Shown: positions 51,001 through 59,323 of the stretch, piece after piece
Numbering within the stretch: the stretch's first letter is position 1
Layout of the letters: each line of letters begins with the position of its first letter
NCBI GenBank assembly: GCA_947305795.1
Contig: CAMZEK010000009.1
Span: forward strand, 1 to 61,265
Direction of reading: 5' to 3'
From: an uncultured Bacteroidales bacterium
GTDB taxonomy: Bacteria > Bacteroidota > Bacteroidia > Bacteroidales > F082
Length of the DNA: 61,265 bases
Position numbers and translations under genes: made by a program
The notes under the pieces: generated by a model
Database searches by the model: none
What the model saw: the letters and a program-made list of their open reading frames with translations, nothing else
Told to the model about the DNA's origin: nothing

Positions 51001-51291
51001 TACAAGTTCATCAAGGATTTCCAAGTCGTGGCTTTCGGCGACTTCGGCACCGCTTGGACAGGCTGGAATCCCTACGACCCGAGCAATTCGCTCTACACCT
51101 CTCATCTTCACGACGGCAACCTTGAGATCAGCGTCACGGAGATGAAGAATCCTTGGGTGGGTGGCGTTGGATTCGGCCTGCGCACCACTTTGTTCGGCTA
51201 TTTCATCCGTGGCGACGTGGCTTGGGGTATCGAGGATGGTCACATCAGCAAAACGCCGAGGTATTATCTGTCGTTCAATTTGGATTTCTGA
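48085..51291 (+). CDS. TolB-like propeller fused to an outer-membrane barrel
   Basis: A 1068-residue exported protein (signal MLSRKKYTILFALLFVMVPIAHA). Three parts can be seen. Residues up to about 300 resemble a gluzincin-type peptidase-MA domain (VQWTDFHWSYYTNDNFDVYFY, IPRWFRDGLVAYIAG), but no HExxH is present. The middle is a TolB/PD40 beta-propeller (FTQPSISPNGKMMAYVSNDEG, LSPVFTFDDRQIVFSSNRDND). The last third looks like an Omp85/surface-antigen barrel (GGLRGELVYDNSKKIGTNLL, VGGVGFGLRTTLFGYFIRGD, ending in YLSFNLDF with a terminal Phe). It may be an outer-membrane assembly or surface protein; the function is unknown. Confidence 0.78.
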   Translation: MLSRKKYTILFALLFVMVPIAHAQFYNGMNMPFGKNRVQWTDFHWSYYTNDNFDVYFYQGGDDLARYAQAYAKDQIPRLEARLNSRFGKKIQFIVFNSKGDFKQSNINLEEEENGNTGGITKIIGSKVILYFDGDYTHFEAQIREGITSLLFSQVMNGISVGSQIRSSFRYDIPRWFRDGLVAYIAGNWDSHKESQLQRGITSGNYKKINHLQDEDASIAGYSFWNFIDEKYGSKSFNDILTLAENTKNVRKALLYVTGKEYKKLLDEWYEFYKTRYETLLTNQPSDLMPLKYRKYRTFTQPSISPNGKMMAYVSNDEGKIRLWLEDLQSGKQQQLFSAGYRSDENIDTSFPLLAWHPNGEILSFILEEKGKIQLYNLDINSGKKASTYLFDFQKVSSFSYAHKSRKIVMAATRMGKPDIYVYNLFSNTVEQITNDWHTDLSPVFTFDDRQIVFSSNRDNDTLKNDKEIGFQNKQFDLYVYDYINKGALLRNLTQQRFSNSIQPEPLRDGSLLYLNDTSGYYNLYQIRFDSAISHIDTIVHYRYFGKKEQLTDYSANIIDYSYQSRDHKAALLMAAQNGEKFYLSPILRGKEENLSQINPYAQKRLLTELIQKEKDTVAEPTSKHRFSTSYRYAKRKKQLNSPLGTDSTQTITQQIPEAAPKPRKKDTLQRPNNYYVELFADQLMSQIDFSSMNYSYQPFSGGTSPIYLNSGFNIFLGTTMKDLMEDYRIEIGVKLNTTLVNNEYVLCFSDFSKRLDKSITLHRYVTDNSSRYYYRTFTNEAFYTLSYPFSEILSLRGTAIYRNDHKVNLAIDDYSLADKDVFENWGGLRGELVYDNSKKIGTNLLVGARGKFFAEYYQKIARSTSNMAVIGFDYRHYTRISRNFIWANRIAGSTSFGQQKLIYYMGGVDNWIWAAFDQDTPIDYDQNYAYQTLATNMRGFKQNIRNGNIFVVLNSELRFPVFSYFANRPINYKFIKDFQVVAFGDFGTAWTGWNPYDPSNSLYTSHLHDGNLEISVTEMKNPWVGGVGFGLRTTLFGYFIRGDVAWGIEDGHISKTPRYYLSFNLDF

Positions 51292-51390
51292 ACCGTGCGG
51301 TTGCCACGATGTGACTGCAATTTCATCATAAGTGGCTGCCACAAATCGTAAGATTCGACGATGCGGAGCGAGTCAATGTAGCCCTACAGA

Positions 51391-51966
51391 TTATTCGTAG
51401 AAACGATTTTGTTTCATGTATTCAAATGTTCGTTCCGGCACAAAATGCCGCACATCGCGTCCTTCCTTGATGCATTGGCGGATGAAAGTGGATGAAATCT
51501 CTAAAATCGGGGTTTTCAAGATGGTGACTGAGGGGTGATTAATAAGGTCGCCGCCGTCATACCCTTCGCGGGGAAACACCAAAAACTCGTAATTGTCCAA
51601 GATTTTCTGGTATTCGCGCCAATGGTGCAGATTTTGGAGGCTGTCCATGCCGCAGATGAAAACAAACTGACAATCAGGATGTTGTTCTGAAAGGGCGGTC
51701 AAAGTGTTGATGGTATAGGAAGGTCGAGGCAGGTGCATTTCGATGTCGCTGACATGAAAACGCGGGTCGTCGCCGACGGCCAATTGCACCATCTTCAGAC
51801 GCTCGGCATCGTCCAAAAGCTCATCCTTTTTCTTTAGTGGATTTTGTGGCGTGACCACAAACCACAACTCGTCCAAGTCGGAGAACTCGACCAAATAATT
51901 CGCCAACATCACATGGCCGTGATGGATGGGATTGAACGAGCCAGAATAAATACCGATTTTCTTCAT
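51391..51966 (-). CDS. nadD: Nicotinate-nucleotide adenylyltransferase
   Basis: A 191-residue enzyme that joins nicotinate mononucleotide and ATP to form deamido-NAD. The nucleotidyltransferase motifs are GSFNPIHHGHVML (the HxGH type) and ISSTFIRQCI (the ISST-x-IR type). FICGMDSLQNLHHWREY is also typical. The ATG at 51966 (MKKIGIYSGSFNP) overlaps the gmk stop by 4 bases; the longer frame is rejected. It is part of the yicC-gmk-nadD operon. Confidence 0.94.
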   Translation of the reverse strand: MKKIGIYSGSFNPIHHGHVMLANYLVEFSDLDELWFVVTPQNPLKKKDELLDDAERLKMVQLAVGDDPRFHVSDIEMHLPRPSYTINTLTALSEQHPDCQFVFICGMDSLQNLHHWREYQKILDNYEFLVFPREGYDGGDLINHPSVTILKTPILEISSTFIRQCIKEGRDVRHFVPERTFEYMKQNRFYE

Positions 51967-52541
51967 TCTTCTGCATTGATGAAGTTGCTGACCACTTCGA
52001 GTATTTCTCGCTTGGCTGTGTCGAGGTCGTCGTTGATGATGGTGCGGTCGAACTTGCCTTGGGCAAACTCGGTCTCCCACGCAGCCTTGGCGATACGTTT
52101 CTCTATTTCTTCCATCGAGTCGGTTTGCCGCTTGATTAGTCGCTCACGTAACACCTCAACTGATGGAGCTTGTATGAAAACCGAAAGTGCTTGTTCGCCG
52201 TAATGTTTCTTGATGTTCACGCCGCCGCAAACGTCCACGTCGAAGGCCACATGCTTGCCATCTTCTTGCATTTGCTCCACGACGGAGAGCAATGTGCCGT
52301 AGCAACGCCCTGGATAGACCTCCTCCCATTCGAGAAACTCGCCGTTCTCGACGCGCTGCTGGAACTCGTCCATAGTCAGGAAGTAGTATTCGCGACCATT
52401 TACTTCTTCGCCGCGTGGCGGACGTGTAGTAGCCGAAACCGAAAAGGCCATTTCAGGAATGTTAGCCATAACGTGGTTCAACAAAGTGGTCTTGCCCGAT
52501 CCAGATGGGGCGCTGAAAATGAGTAGTTTACCTTTATTCAT
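51963..52541 (-). CDS. gmk: Guanylate kinase
   Basis: A 192-residue GMP kinase. The P-loop is SAPSGSGKTTLL and the GMP-binding region has TTRPPRGEEVNGREYYFL and EWEEVYPGRCYGT. FDVDVCGGVNIKKHYG is the usual Walker B neighbourhood. The start codon is only 2 bases from the heptamer array that fills the spacer to yicC, so the array covers the position where the ribosome binding site should be. Confidence 0.95.
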   Translation of the reverse strand: MNKGKLLIFSAPSGSGKTTLLNHVMANIPEMAFSVSATTRPPRGEEVNGREYYFLTMDEFQQRVENGEFLEWEEVYPGRCYGTLLSVVEQMQEDGKHVAFDVDVCGGVNIKKHYGEQALSVFIQAPSVEVLRERLIKRQTDSMEEIEKRIAKAAWETEFAQGKFDRTIINDDLDTAKREILEVVSNFINAEE

Positions 52542-52543
52542 AG

Positions 52544-52625
52544 TTATCAGTTTTCAGTTATCAGTTTTCAGTTATCAGCTAATTTCAGTCAAAACAACTG
52601 CCAACTGATAACTGCCAACTGCAAA
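52544..52625. repeat. Inverted heptamer array (TTNTCAG)5 / (CTGNNAA)4
   Basis: Left arm 52544-52578: ttatcag, ttttcag, ttatcag, ttttcag, ttatcag. Right arm 52598-52625: ctgccaa, ctgataa, ctgccaa, ctgcaaa. It fills the yicC-gmk spacer completely. Confidence 0.8.
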
Positions 52626-52627
52626 CT

Positions 52628-53500
52628 CTATAAAATATTACAAACTTGTTCCTTAATCTTTTCCAATTCATCCTTCATTTGGACGACTAGTTTTTGGATG
52701 TTCACCTCATTGGCCTTAGAGCCTAAAGTGTTGATTTCTCGGCCCATCTCCTGGGCGATGAAACCGAGTTTCTTGCCTGCTTGGTCATCGTCGCAGCTTT
52801 CGTTGAAGTAGTTGCAATGCTGGCGCAGACGCACTTTTTCCTCAGTGATGTCTAATTTCTCAAGATAATAAATCAACTCTTGTTCAAATCGATTTTCATC
52901 GTATTGGCCTGCTGTGGTCAGTTCAGCGAGGTTCTTTGTCAGGCGCTGCTTGATAACCTCGTGGCGACTCTTTTCGTAGGGTTCCACTTGTTCCAAAAGG
53001 TTGAGAATCAACTCGACACGATGTAACAGGTCTTTCTTCAATGTCTGGCCTTCCTGAATACGGAAGCCGTCCACCATGTCCAAGGCTTGGTCGAGGGTTT
53101 CGCTGACTTTGGCCACAAAAGCCTCATCATAGTTCTCCACTGGAACATTGAAAATACCAGGCATCCTGAAGAGGATGTTGGCCTCGTCGACGGCAGGCGC
53201 GATGCCAAGTTGGGCCGAGATTGCCTCGATTTGCGCTTTGTAAGCCTTCACAATGTCAGGATCGATATGGTATGTTTGAGCCAAATCGGTGTCGGTGATG
53301 GTAATCACTGCATCGATTTTGCCGCGTTGTAGCTTGGTGCCAATCCTATTGCGGAAGCCCAATTCAGCGAAGCGAAGCTCGTTAGGGGTCTTCAAGGCAA
53401 GGTCTATCTGCTTGCTGTTCAGTGTCTTGACCTCGACAACGATTTTCTTTGCATTATAGGTTTGCTCGGCAATGCCGTAGCCAGTCATCGAACGAATCAT
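52628..53500 (-). CDS. yicC: YicC/YloC-family endoribonuclease
   Basis: A 290-residue member of the YicC family, recently associated with RNA cleavage and small-RNA turnover. It has the family start MIRSMTGYG, EVKTLNSKQIDLALKTP and the C-terminal block KKLGFIAQEMGREINTLGSKA. It ends in TAG, confirming again that TAG is a stop. Pairing with gmk is a widely conserved arrangement. A TATTTTTG element lies 19 bases upstream of the ATG. Confidence 0.94.
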   Translation of the reverse strand: MIRSMTGYGIAEQTYNAKKIVVEVKTLNSKQIDLALKTPNELRFAELGFRNRIGTKLQRGKIDAVITITDTDLAQTYHIDPDIVKAYKAQIEAISAQLGIAPAVDEANILFRMPGIFNVPVENYDEAFVAKVSETLDQALDMVDGFRIQEGQTLKKDLLHRVELILNLLEQVEPYEKSRHEVIKQRLTKNLAELTTAGQYDENRFEQELIYYLEKLDITEEKVRLRQHCNYFNESCDDDQAGKKLGFIAQEMGREINTLGSKANEVNIQKLVVQMKDELEKIKEQVCNIL

Positions 53501-53519
53501 AGTTTCAGAATTGATGGGG

Positions 53520-53527
53520 CAAAAATA
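53520..53527 (-). promoter_or_regulatory. Putative -7 element for yicC-gmk-nadD
   Basis: TATTTTTG on the minus strand, 19 bases upstream of the yicC start. Confidence 0.6.
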
Positions 53528-53586
53528 CGGCTTTTCTCAAAACAACGCTCACCAAAACCGCTTTTCCGCGACAACCATAGTTTTTC

Positions 53587-54603
53587 TCAATAGCCCAAAT
53601 GCTTGAATCCCCATGGCATGGACAGTAAGTCCGTTTGAGTGAGGCTAGAGAGCTTGACATCTTTCTCTATTCTGTAACGGGATGACAGCACGCCACGGCC
53701 TCCTTTGATATTTGTGTAGGAATAATCGACAACGCTTGTAGGTTGGTTTGTTAGCGCGTAGTGATGCAATTCCTTGCCGTATGCTGAAATAGAAATGACG
53801 AAACTGTCGAAAAAGCGCTCTGGGTAAATCGTGTCGCCGCCAATGGCTGTAGCCAAAATCCTAAACAAATCGTTTTCGTGGTAGGTAACGAAATACGAGC
53901 CGTCTTCATAACCTAAATCCATCATGCTGAACGAGCCAAGGTCCATGACAACATTTTTGTTGACGGTGTCTTGCATAGGATGCAATTCTTTGTAGTTGAA
54001 CTGCATCTTGATTTGGTAAATCGCATCGTTGTCGTCAGGGGTGTAGTACAACTTTCGTGTCTTGGTATTGTCTATCGACCTGAAATAAACCATATCTGAT
54101 AGGATTTGAAAGCTTGTGCTGCCCAACAGGCCAATTTCGGAAGTAATGGTGTCGTTGGCTTTGCGAACCGATAGTTGATACCTATACTTTTCGTTCTCGT
54201 TGTTGACCTTGAAATGGCTCCTGGTATAATACATTTTCTGGTCAGGAGCATAAAACAATCCCTCTTGCTTGTTATGGATGGTGATGGTGTCGAGGATGAT
54301 TTCACGTCCCGTTGGAGTATAGTTGCCTTGAACATTCTTGAGTTCGATGAGACGGGCGTCGAGCTTTCCTGGATAATTGAGCGAATCGGCAATCTGGGTA
54401 AATTGGTAAGCATCAAACGAGCCGTCGTTGCTACCAGAAAAAGCCCTCGTAATCTTGATGAAATTGGTATCCTGCGCCACATCCATCACCCCATAAACGA
54501 TGGTGACGTCCTTGAAATCGGTATAAAGGTCAATCTTGGTACTGCACGAAACCATACCAAGCCACACAAACATCAACAAGAGAATTGTTTTTCGCATTTT
54601 CAT
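53587..54603 (-). CDS. Bacteroidales lipoprotein of unknown function
   Basis: A 338-residue lipoprotein (signal MKMRKTILLLMFVWLGMVSC). The mature start, STKIDLYTDFKDVTIVYGVM followed by DVAQDTNFIKITRAFSG, is a pattern seen in uncharacterised Bacteroidales lipoproteins (DUF4249-like); I do not recognise a function. Mostly beta-strand content is expected. It overlaps the end of the delta' gene by 4 bases, so it is translated from the same mRNA as a replication protein, an odd pairing that may only reflect compact packing. Confidence 0.75.
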   Translation of the reverse strand: MKMRKTILLLMFVWLGMVSCSTKIDLYTDFKDVTIVYGVMDVAQDTNFIKITRAFSGSNDGSFDAYQFTQIADSLNYPGKLDARLIELKNVQGNYTPTGREIILDTITIHNKQEGLFYAPDQKMYYTRSHFKVNNENEKYRYQLSVRKANDTITSEIGLLGSTSFQILSDMVYFRSIDNTKTRKLYYTPDDNDAIYQIKMQFNYKELHPMQDTVNKNVVMDLGSFSMMDLGYEDGSYFVTYHENDLFRILATAIGGDTIYPERFFDSFVISISAYGKELHHYALTNQPTSVVDYSYTNIKGGRGVLSSRYRIEKDVKLSSLTQTDLLSMPWGFKHLGY

Positions 54604-55733
54604 TTCTTCTTTAATAATCCTACCATTTTGAACCCCACATCCGTGAAAACGATTTGTGCGTTGCCGTTGCGTTCAATATGGCGTATGGCCTCGTCGAAAA
54701 GCTCGGCAATCTGTGCCAGATTGGCTGGGTTGATGAAGGGTGCAAACTTCGAGTTGAAGGTTTTTTCATCCTCGGGCAACATAACGATTTCTGCGAGATT
54801 ATTGTTGAATAGCAGCGAATTGCGGATGATGCGCAAGCCGTATTCCAACAACTCCTTTTGTTTCTCGCGGCCTATGCTTTTCAAGTTGGCCGAGAAGTCG
54901 ATGATTTCGGAATAAGCGGCGCGGAAGCAGAGACGCATCCATTGCTGGAAGGTAGCGAAAAAGAACTTGTGGTCTTCAAAATCTTTGAACGATTGACAAG
55001 CCGTCAACCAGTTGCCTTCCGAAACCATAGCCGCATCATGAGCCTGTTGGGAATCGCAGCCATAGCGTTGCTGCAAAGCCGCTTCGATGGAGGCAGTGTC
55101 AAGGGCTGGGATTTTAACTAAAGCCGTGCGCGACTTGATGGTGGCCAACAATTCCTCTTGGTCTTCCGCGATGAGCAGAAAAACGGTTTTCTCGGGCGGT
55201 TCCTCAAGCAGTTTCAGCAGTTTGTTGGCCGTGTCTGTGCGCATCTTCTCCGCCATCCAGATGACGGCGATTTTGTATTCGCCCTCATAGGACTTCATGC
55301 TCAGTTTGCGCAGCAACGAGGCCGCATCGCGCACCGACATATAGCCTTGCTTGTTCTCCACGTCGAGGAAGGTGTACCAGCTTGAAGTGTCCACATAGCC
55401 TTGGTTTTGAATGACATATTCGCGCCATTCTTCCATGAACAAGTCCGACTCTGGGTTGCTTTTGATTTTTTTTGTGGTGGCTGTCGGTACGACGAAATGC
55501 AGGTCGGGATGCACCAGTTTCTGGATTTTCTGGCAGGTCGGGCACACGCCACAACTGTCAGTCTCAGTGCGGTTGGGGCAGAGGATATATTGCGCGTAGG
55601 CCAAAGCCAAGGGCAATTTGCCGCATCCCGCAGGGCCCAAAAAGAGCTGGGCGTGAGACACATGGTTTTCTCTCACGCTGGCGATGAGTCTTTGCTTGAC
55701 GGCGGATTGGCCTATAACTTCCTTAAACTGCAT
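54600..55733 (-). CDS. holB: DNA polymerase III delta' subunit
   Basis: A 377-residue clamp-loader subunit. N-terminal MQFKEVIGQSAVKQRLIAS and HAQLFLGPAGCGKLPLALAYA form the AAA+ core. The P-loop Lys is followed by Leu instead of Thr/Ser, in line with delta' not hydrolysing ATP. The zinc module is CGVCPTCQ with an upstream Cys (ILCPNRTETDSCGVCPTC). Later blocks are NKLLKLLEEPPEKTVFLLI and IKSRTALVKIP. The ATG at 55733 was chosen; it lies inside the last codons of the upstream 111-residue gene. Confidence 0.9.
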   Translation of the reverse strand: MQFKEVIGQSAVKQRLIASVRENHVSHAQLFLGPAGCGKLPLALAYAQYILCPNRTETDSCGVCPTCQKIQKLVHPDLHFVVPTATTKKIKSNPESDLFMEEWREYVIQNQGYVDTSSWYTFLDVENKQGYMSVRDAASLLRKLSMKSYEGEYKIAVIWMAEKMRTDTANKLLKLLEEPPEKTVFLLIAEDQEELLATIKSRTALVKIPALDTASIEAALQQRYGCDSQQAHDAAMVSEGNWLTACQSFKDFEDHKFFFATFQQWMRLCFRAAYSEIIDFSANLKSIGREKQKELLEYGLRIIRNSLLFNNNLAEIVMLPEDEKTFNSKFAPFINPANLAQIAELFDEAIRHIERNGNAQIVFTDVGFKMVGLLKKK

Positions 55734-56058
55734 GGCTTGGCAATTGATAAAACACATCAAAATACCGCTGCAACTTGACAGGGTCGGTTTGGTAGATATT
55801 ATCCCCGTAATAGCAGTCGGCGAGGACTTCATATAAACGGCAGAATTCGCCCAAGTCGTGCTTGCCGCGCTGTGCGTTGATGGTGAGCGAAAGTAGTTCC
55901 AAGGCACGGTCGGCGGCACGGTGACATTGCTCCATATTTCCTTTGCTTTGCCAGCGGTTGGCCCGCGACACCTCACTGCCGATATTCAGCATTTGTTCCG
56001 CCAAGGTCATCTCCGCCCAGCGGCCATCGGCCAGTTCCGTGTGTTGATAATTGCTCAT
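55723..56058 (-). CDS. Conserved 111-residue helical protein
   Basis: A small soluble, probably all-helical protein (RWAEMTLAEQMLNIGSEVSR, KGNMEQCHRAADRALELLSLTI, FCRLYEVLADCYYGDNIY). I recall similar proteins beside DUF5674 genes in other bacteria, but no function is known to me. It overlaps the DUF5674 gene by 4 bases and the delta' gene by 11 bases, so it is firmly part of one operon. The helix content and the small partner are reminiscent of two-gene modules, but no toxin or nuclease motif is visible. Confidence 0.7.
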   Translation of the reverse strand: MSNYQHTELADGRWAEMTLAEQMLNIGSEVSRANRWQSKGNMEQCHRAADRALELLSLTINAQRGKHDLGEFCRLYEVLADCYYGDNIYQTDPVKLQRYFDVFYQLPSHAV

Positions 56059-56393
56059 AATATCAGTTTATTAACGACCTCAACAATACGCTTTCTGGCA
56101 GCGGGGTCTTGTACATCACGGCTGCGGTTGCCTTGATAGGGTCGAATGTTGATGAGCGAGTCAAATTCAATAAAGTCTTCCCCTTCCATTTCAGGGTATA
56201 GGTTGATTCCCCACAGGTCGGCTTGTTCTGAGCCTTGTTGAAGCAATTCTCTCTCAATGTCGGCATGCAATTCAGCATCCAAACCAACAATCTCTTTTTG
56301 CACATCGACAACAGCCTTTATCATGTCACCAAAATAGCCTGGCAGCATGGCTTCCAGTTCGCTTCGATCAATAGGTTGGGATACAATTCTCAT
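56055..56393 (-). CDS. DUF5674 family protein
   Basis: A 112-residue protein matching the DUF5674 pattern: GDMIKAVVDVQKEIVGLDAE, ELHADIERELLQQGSEQADLWG, INLYPEMEGEDFIEFDSLINI and RPYQGNRSRDVQDPAARKRI. Its function is unknown. The conserved His/Asp/Glu/Arg residues suggest an enzyme or metal site, but this is a guess. First gene of the four-gene operon; TAATTTTG lies at 56419-56426. Confidence 0.8.
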   Translation of the reverse strand: MRIVSQPIDRSELEAMLPGYFGDMIKAVVDVQKEIVGLDAELHADIERELLQQGSEQADLWGINLYPEMEGEDFIEFDSLINIRPYQGNRSRDVQDPAARKRIVEVVNKLIL

Positions 56394-56418
56394 ATAAAAC
56401 CATTCTGTTTTCGGAAAG

Positions 56419-56426
56419 CAAAATTA
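56419..56426 (-). promoter_or_regulatory. Putative -7 element for the DUF5674 operon
   Basis: TAATTTTG on the minus strand, 25 bases upstream of the DUF5674 start. Confidence 0.5.
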
Positions 56427-56469
56427 CAAATATTTCCTTGTTTGTAGGCTGTAATAACGAATTAAAACT

Positions 56470-56477
56470 TAATTTTG
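56470..56477 (+). promoter_or_regulatory. Putative -7 element for lysS
   Basis: TAATTTTG, 19 bases upstream of the lysS start. Confidence 0.55.
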
Positions 56478-56496
56478 CACCAAAATTCAACGCATC

Positions 56497-58209
56497 ATGT
56501 TAAGCGAACAGGAACAAATCAGAAGAAATTCGTTGGCCGAACTCTATAAACTCGGCATCAACCCGTATCCGCAGGCCGCGTTCCCCGTGAACGTGTTCAC
56601 CACGGACATCCTCAACCAATTTGACGACAACAACCCCGACCAGTTTCAGGAAGTCACCCTCGCGGGCCGTATCATGAGCCGCCGCATCATGGGTGCCGCC
56701 TCGTTCTGCGAATTGCAGGACTCGAAAGGCCGCATCCAACTCTATGTGAAGCGCGACGAGATCTGCCCGGGCGAGGACAAGACCTTATATAATACGGTGT
56801 TCAAACGCCTATTGGACATCGGCGACTTCATCGGCGTGAAGGGCTTCGCCTTCCGCACGCAGATGGGCGAGATTTCGGTGCATGTCAAGGAATTGACGGT
56901 GCTGAGCAAGTCGCTTAGGCCGCTGCCCATCGTCAAAGAAAAGGACGGCGTGAAGTACGACGAATTCAATGACCCCGAGTTGCGCTACCGTATGCGTTAT
57001 GTCGACCTTGTGGTCAACGACCGCGTGAAGGACATCTTCATCACCCGCACCCGCATCATTGACAGCATCCGCCGTTTCTTCAACGAGAGCGGTTATTTGG
57101 AGGTGGAAACGCCTGTGTTGCAAGCTATTCCGGGCGGCGCCACGGCACGTCCCTTCATCACGCACCACAACGCCTTGGATATCCCCATGTACCTCCGTAT
57201 CGCCGATGAGCTTTACCTGAAGCGCCTCATCGTGGGCGGCTTCGAGGGTGTCTATGAGTTCTCGCGCAACTTCCGCAACGAGGGCATGGACCGCACCCAT
57301 AACCCCGAGTTCACGGGACTTGAAATCTATGTGGCCTACAAGGACTACCTCTGGATGATGGACTACACCGAGGCCATGATTGAACGCGCCGTCACCGAGG
57401 TTTTAGGCACTGACACTGTGAAGGTGGGCGACAACGAAATCTGCTTCAAGCGTCCCTTCAAGCGCATCACCATGATTGACTCTATCAAGGAGAAGACGGG
57501 CATCGACATCACCGGCTTGGACGAGGCGCAACTGCGCGACGTGTGCAAGCAACTTGGCATCGAGGTGGATGAAACGATGGGCAAGGGCAAACTGATTGAC
57601 GAAATCTTCGGCGAGAAGTGCGAAGGCACCTACATCCAGCCGACCTTCATCACCGACTATCCCGTGGAGATGTCGCCGCTCTGCAAGCGCCACCGCAACA
57701 ACCCCGAACTGACCGAGCGTTTTGAACTGATGGTGAACGGTAAGGAATTGGCCAATGCCTACACTGAACTGAACGACCCCATCGACCAACGCGCCCGTTT
57801 TGAAGAACAGATGAAATTAGCAGGTCGTGGCGACGATGAGGCCATGATTATCGACAACGATTTCCTCCGCGCCTTGGAGTACGGTATGCCCCCGACCTCA
57901 GGCATGGGCATCGGCATCGACCGTTTCGTGATGCTGCTCACGGGACAAACGACCATCCAAGAAGTGCTGTTGTTCCCGATGATGCGCCCCGAAAAAGTGG
58001 TGAAAAACGCTACGAAGGAAGATTTCATGGCCTTGGGCATGGCCGAGACTTGGGCGACTTTGCTCCTCACTAACGGCTACAACACCATCGAGCAACTGAA
58101 AGCCGAGAAACCTTCCGCCTTGCGCGAGAAGCTGAATGGCATACGCAAGAAGAACAAGTTAGACATTCCCGCTTTGCAGTTGGAGGATGTTGAGGCTTGG
58201 ATGAAGTAA
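56497..58209 (+). CDS. lysS: Lysyl-tRNA synthetase, class II
   Basis: A 570-residue class II synthetase. The N-terminal OB fold ([21 protein letters not shown]) binds the anticodon. The catalytic core has motif 2 ([19 protein letters not shown]) and motif 3 ([16 protein letters not shown]). About 70 residues follow motif 3 ([24 protein letters not shown] helical tail), longer than the E. coli enzyme and usual in Bacteroidetes. It stands alone on the plus strand and converges with the VOC gene with 6 bases between them. Confidence 0.95.
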   Translation: MLSEQEQIRRNSLAELYKLGINPYPQAAFPVNVFTTDILNQFDDNNPDQFQEVTLAGRIMSRRIMGAASFCELQDSKGRIQLYVKRDEICPGEDKTLYNTVFKRLLDIGDFIGVKGFAFRTQMGEISVHVKELTVLSKSLRPLPIVKEKDGVKYDEFNDPELRYRMRYVDLVVNDRVKDIFITRTRIIDSIRRFFNESGYLEVETPVLQAIPGGATARPFITHHNALDIPMYLRIADELYLKRLIVGGFEGVYEFSRNFRNEGMDRTHNPEFTGLEIYVAYKDYLWMMDYTEAMIERAVTEVLGTDTVKVGDNEICFKRPFKRITMIDSIKEKTGIDITGLDEAQLRDVCKQLGIEVDETMGKGKLIDEIFGEKCEGTYIQPTFITDYPVEMSPLCKRHRNNPELTERFELMVNGKELANAYTELNDPIDQRARFEEQMKLAGRGDDEAMIIDNDFLRALEYGMPPTSGMGIGIDRFVMLLTGQTTIQEVLLFPMMRPEKVVKNATKEDFMALGMAETWATLLLTNGYNTIEQLKAEKPSALREKLNGIRKKNKLDIPALQLEDVEAWMK

Positions 58210-58215
58210 CAGTTT

Positions 58216-59283
58216 TTACTTAATGCTCTCACGCTTGACCTTGGCGAAACGGAGTAGTTTCAAAATGCCTAAAGGCCTGCGGTCGTCCTTGTTAGCGAGG
58301 TTGAGGTAGAGGCCGAACTTCTTGGCAATCGGAATCTTGTAGGTCTCGACGAACTCGATGAGGGTGCCGTCGGGGTCTTCCACATAGGTGAAATGTCCGT
58401 TAGCATCGCCCATGCCGAAGTCCGCGCCGCTGTCGCACACGAAGGGATGTCCCATCGCTTCGGCCTGCACCTTGACGGTGCCCATGTGGCGCACGTCGAA
58501 GCAAAGGTGGATGAAGCCCGGGTCACCCCAAAAGCGATTTTCGTAGAGTTTCTTGCCCATGCCGTCCATGCTTTGAATCAGTTCAAGGTGTGAGGTGCCC
58601 ATGATGCGGCTCAGCGGTCCCTCGATGGGCTTGGAGCGTTCCAAAAACACACGGCGGACTTTGTTTTCTCCTCCAGGCAGCGATTTCAAGTCCTCAAAAA
58701 CGCCTGTCTGGTCAAATACAATCTCATCATAATCAATAAGTTGCATGTAAAATGGCAAGGACTTGTCAATGTCGCTCACGCCGATGATGACCCCATTTGC
58801 ACCGCCTGTGGTCTTCTTCTCGTCAATGAAAACGTAACCGTCCTGTTCGAGTTGGAACAGGTTGCCGTATGGGTCTTTCATAAAGAAGTGCTTTTGTCCC
58901 GTCGGCGCGGTCAGAATTTCGCTGATGACATCGAGGCCCTTATTAATAAAGGTGTTGTAGGCCGTCTCAATGTCGGGGGTCTTCACCTTGGCGACGAGGA
59001 TGCCCAAATCACCGAGCTTGACGGGTTCTTTCAGGTAGTTGAGCGGACGACCTTTCGGCTCCCAAATCTCGAAGCCGCCGCCGCCACGGATGTTGACCGC
59101 TATGCCCGAGCGACGTGGTTGGGGTTTGCCGCCCGTGTAGGGCAACATGCGCTCCGCAACGCCTTCATCGTCAACGATTTTGATGTCGAAACCGAAGTTA
59201 TCGTAATACCATTTCCAAGCCTCGACGAAGTCGTTTACGCCGATGCCCACTTGCTGTATGCCGCAGATTACTTTAGATTGCAT
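58216..59283 (-). CDS. Two-domain VOC/glyoxalase-fold protein
   Basis: A 355-residue protein with two vicinal-oxygen-chelate modules (GIQQVGIGVNDFVEAWKWYY and later GVIIGVSDIDKSLPFYMQLI). Likely metal ligands are in GTSHLELIQS and GTLIEFVETY; the first module has Gln where a His ligand is common. Overall length and two-module form recall dioxygenase-type VOC proteins such as 4-hydroxyphenylpyruvate dioxygenase, but the signature is not clear and the substrate is unknown. It follows the SDR gene across a heptamer array and may belong to the same lipid-related locus. Confidence 0.75.
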   Translation of the reverse strand: MQSKVICGIQQVGIGVNDFVEAWKWYYDNFGFDIKIVDDEGVAERMLPYTGGKPQPRRSGIAVNIRGGGGFEIWEPKGRPLNYLKEPVKLGDLGILVAKVKTPDIETAYNTFINKGLDVISEILTAPTGQKHFFMKDPYGNLFQLEQDGYVFIDEKKTTGGANGVIIGVSDIDKSLPFYMQLIDYDEIVFDQTGVFEDLKSLPGGENKVRRVFLERSKPIEGPLSRIMGTSHLELIQSMDGMGKKLYENRFWGDPGFIHLCFDVRHMGTVKVQAEAMGHPFVCDSGADFGMGDANGHFTYVEDPDGTLIEFVETYKIPIAKKFGLYLNLANKDDRRPLGILKLLRFAKVKRESIK

Positions 59284-59311
59284 ATTTAAAATTTAAAGAT
59301 TCAAAGATTTG
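59284..59311 (-). repeat. AT-rich 7/8-base repeat before the VOC gene
   Basis: Units of the AAAATTT / AAGATTC / AAGATTT type on the plus strand, directly 5' of the VOC start. It is the same family as at 26607 and 45858. Confidence 0.5.
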
Positions 59312-59323
59312 CTACTGGCTTGT

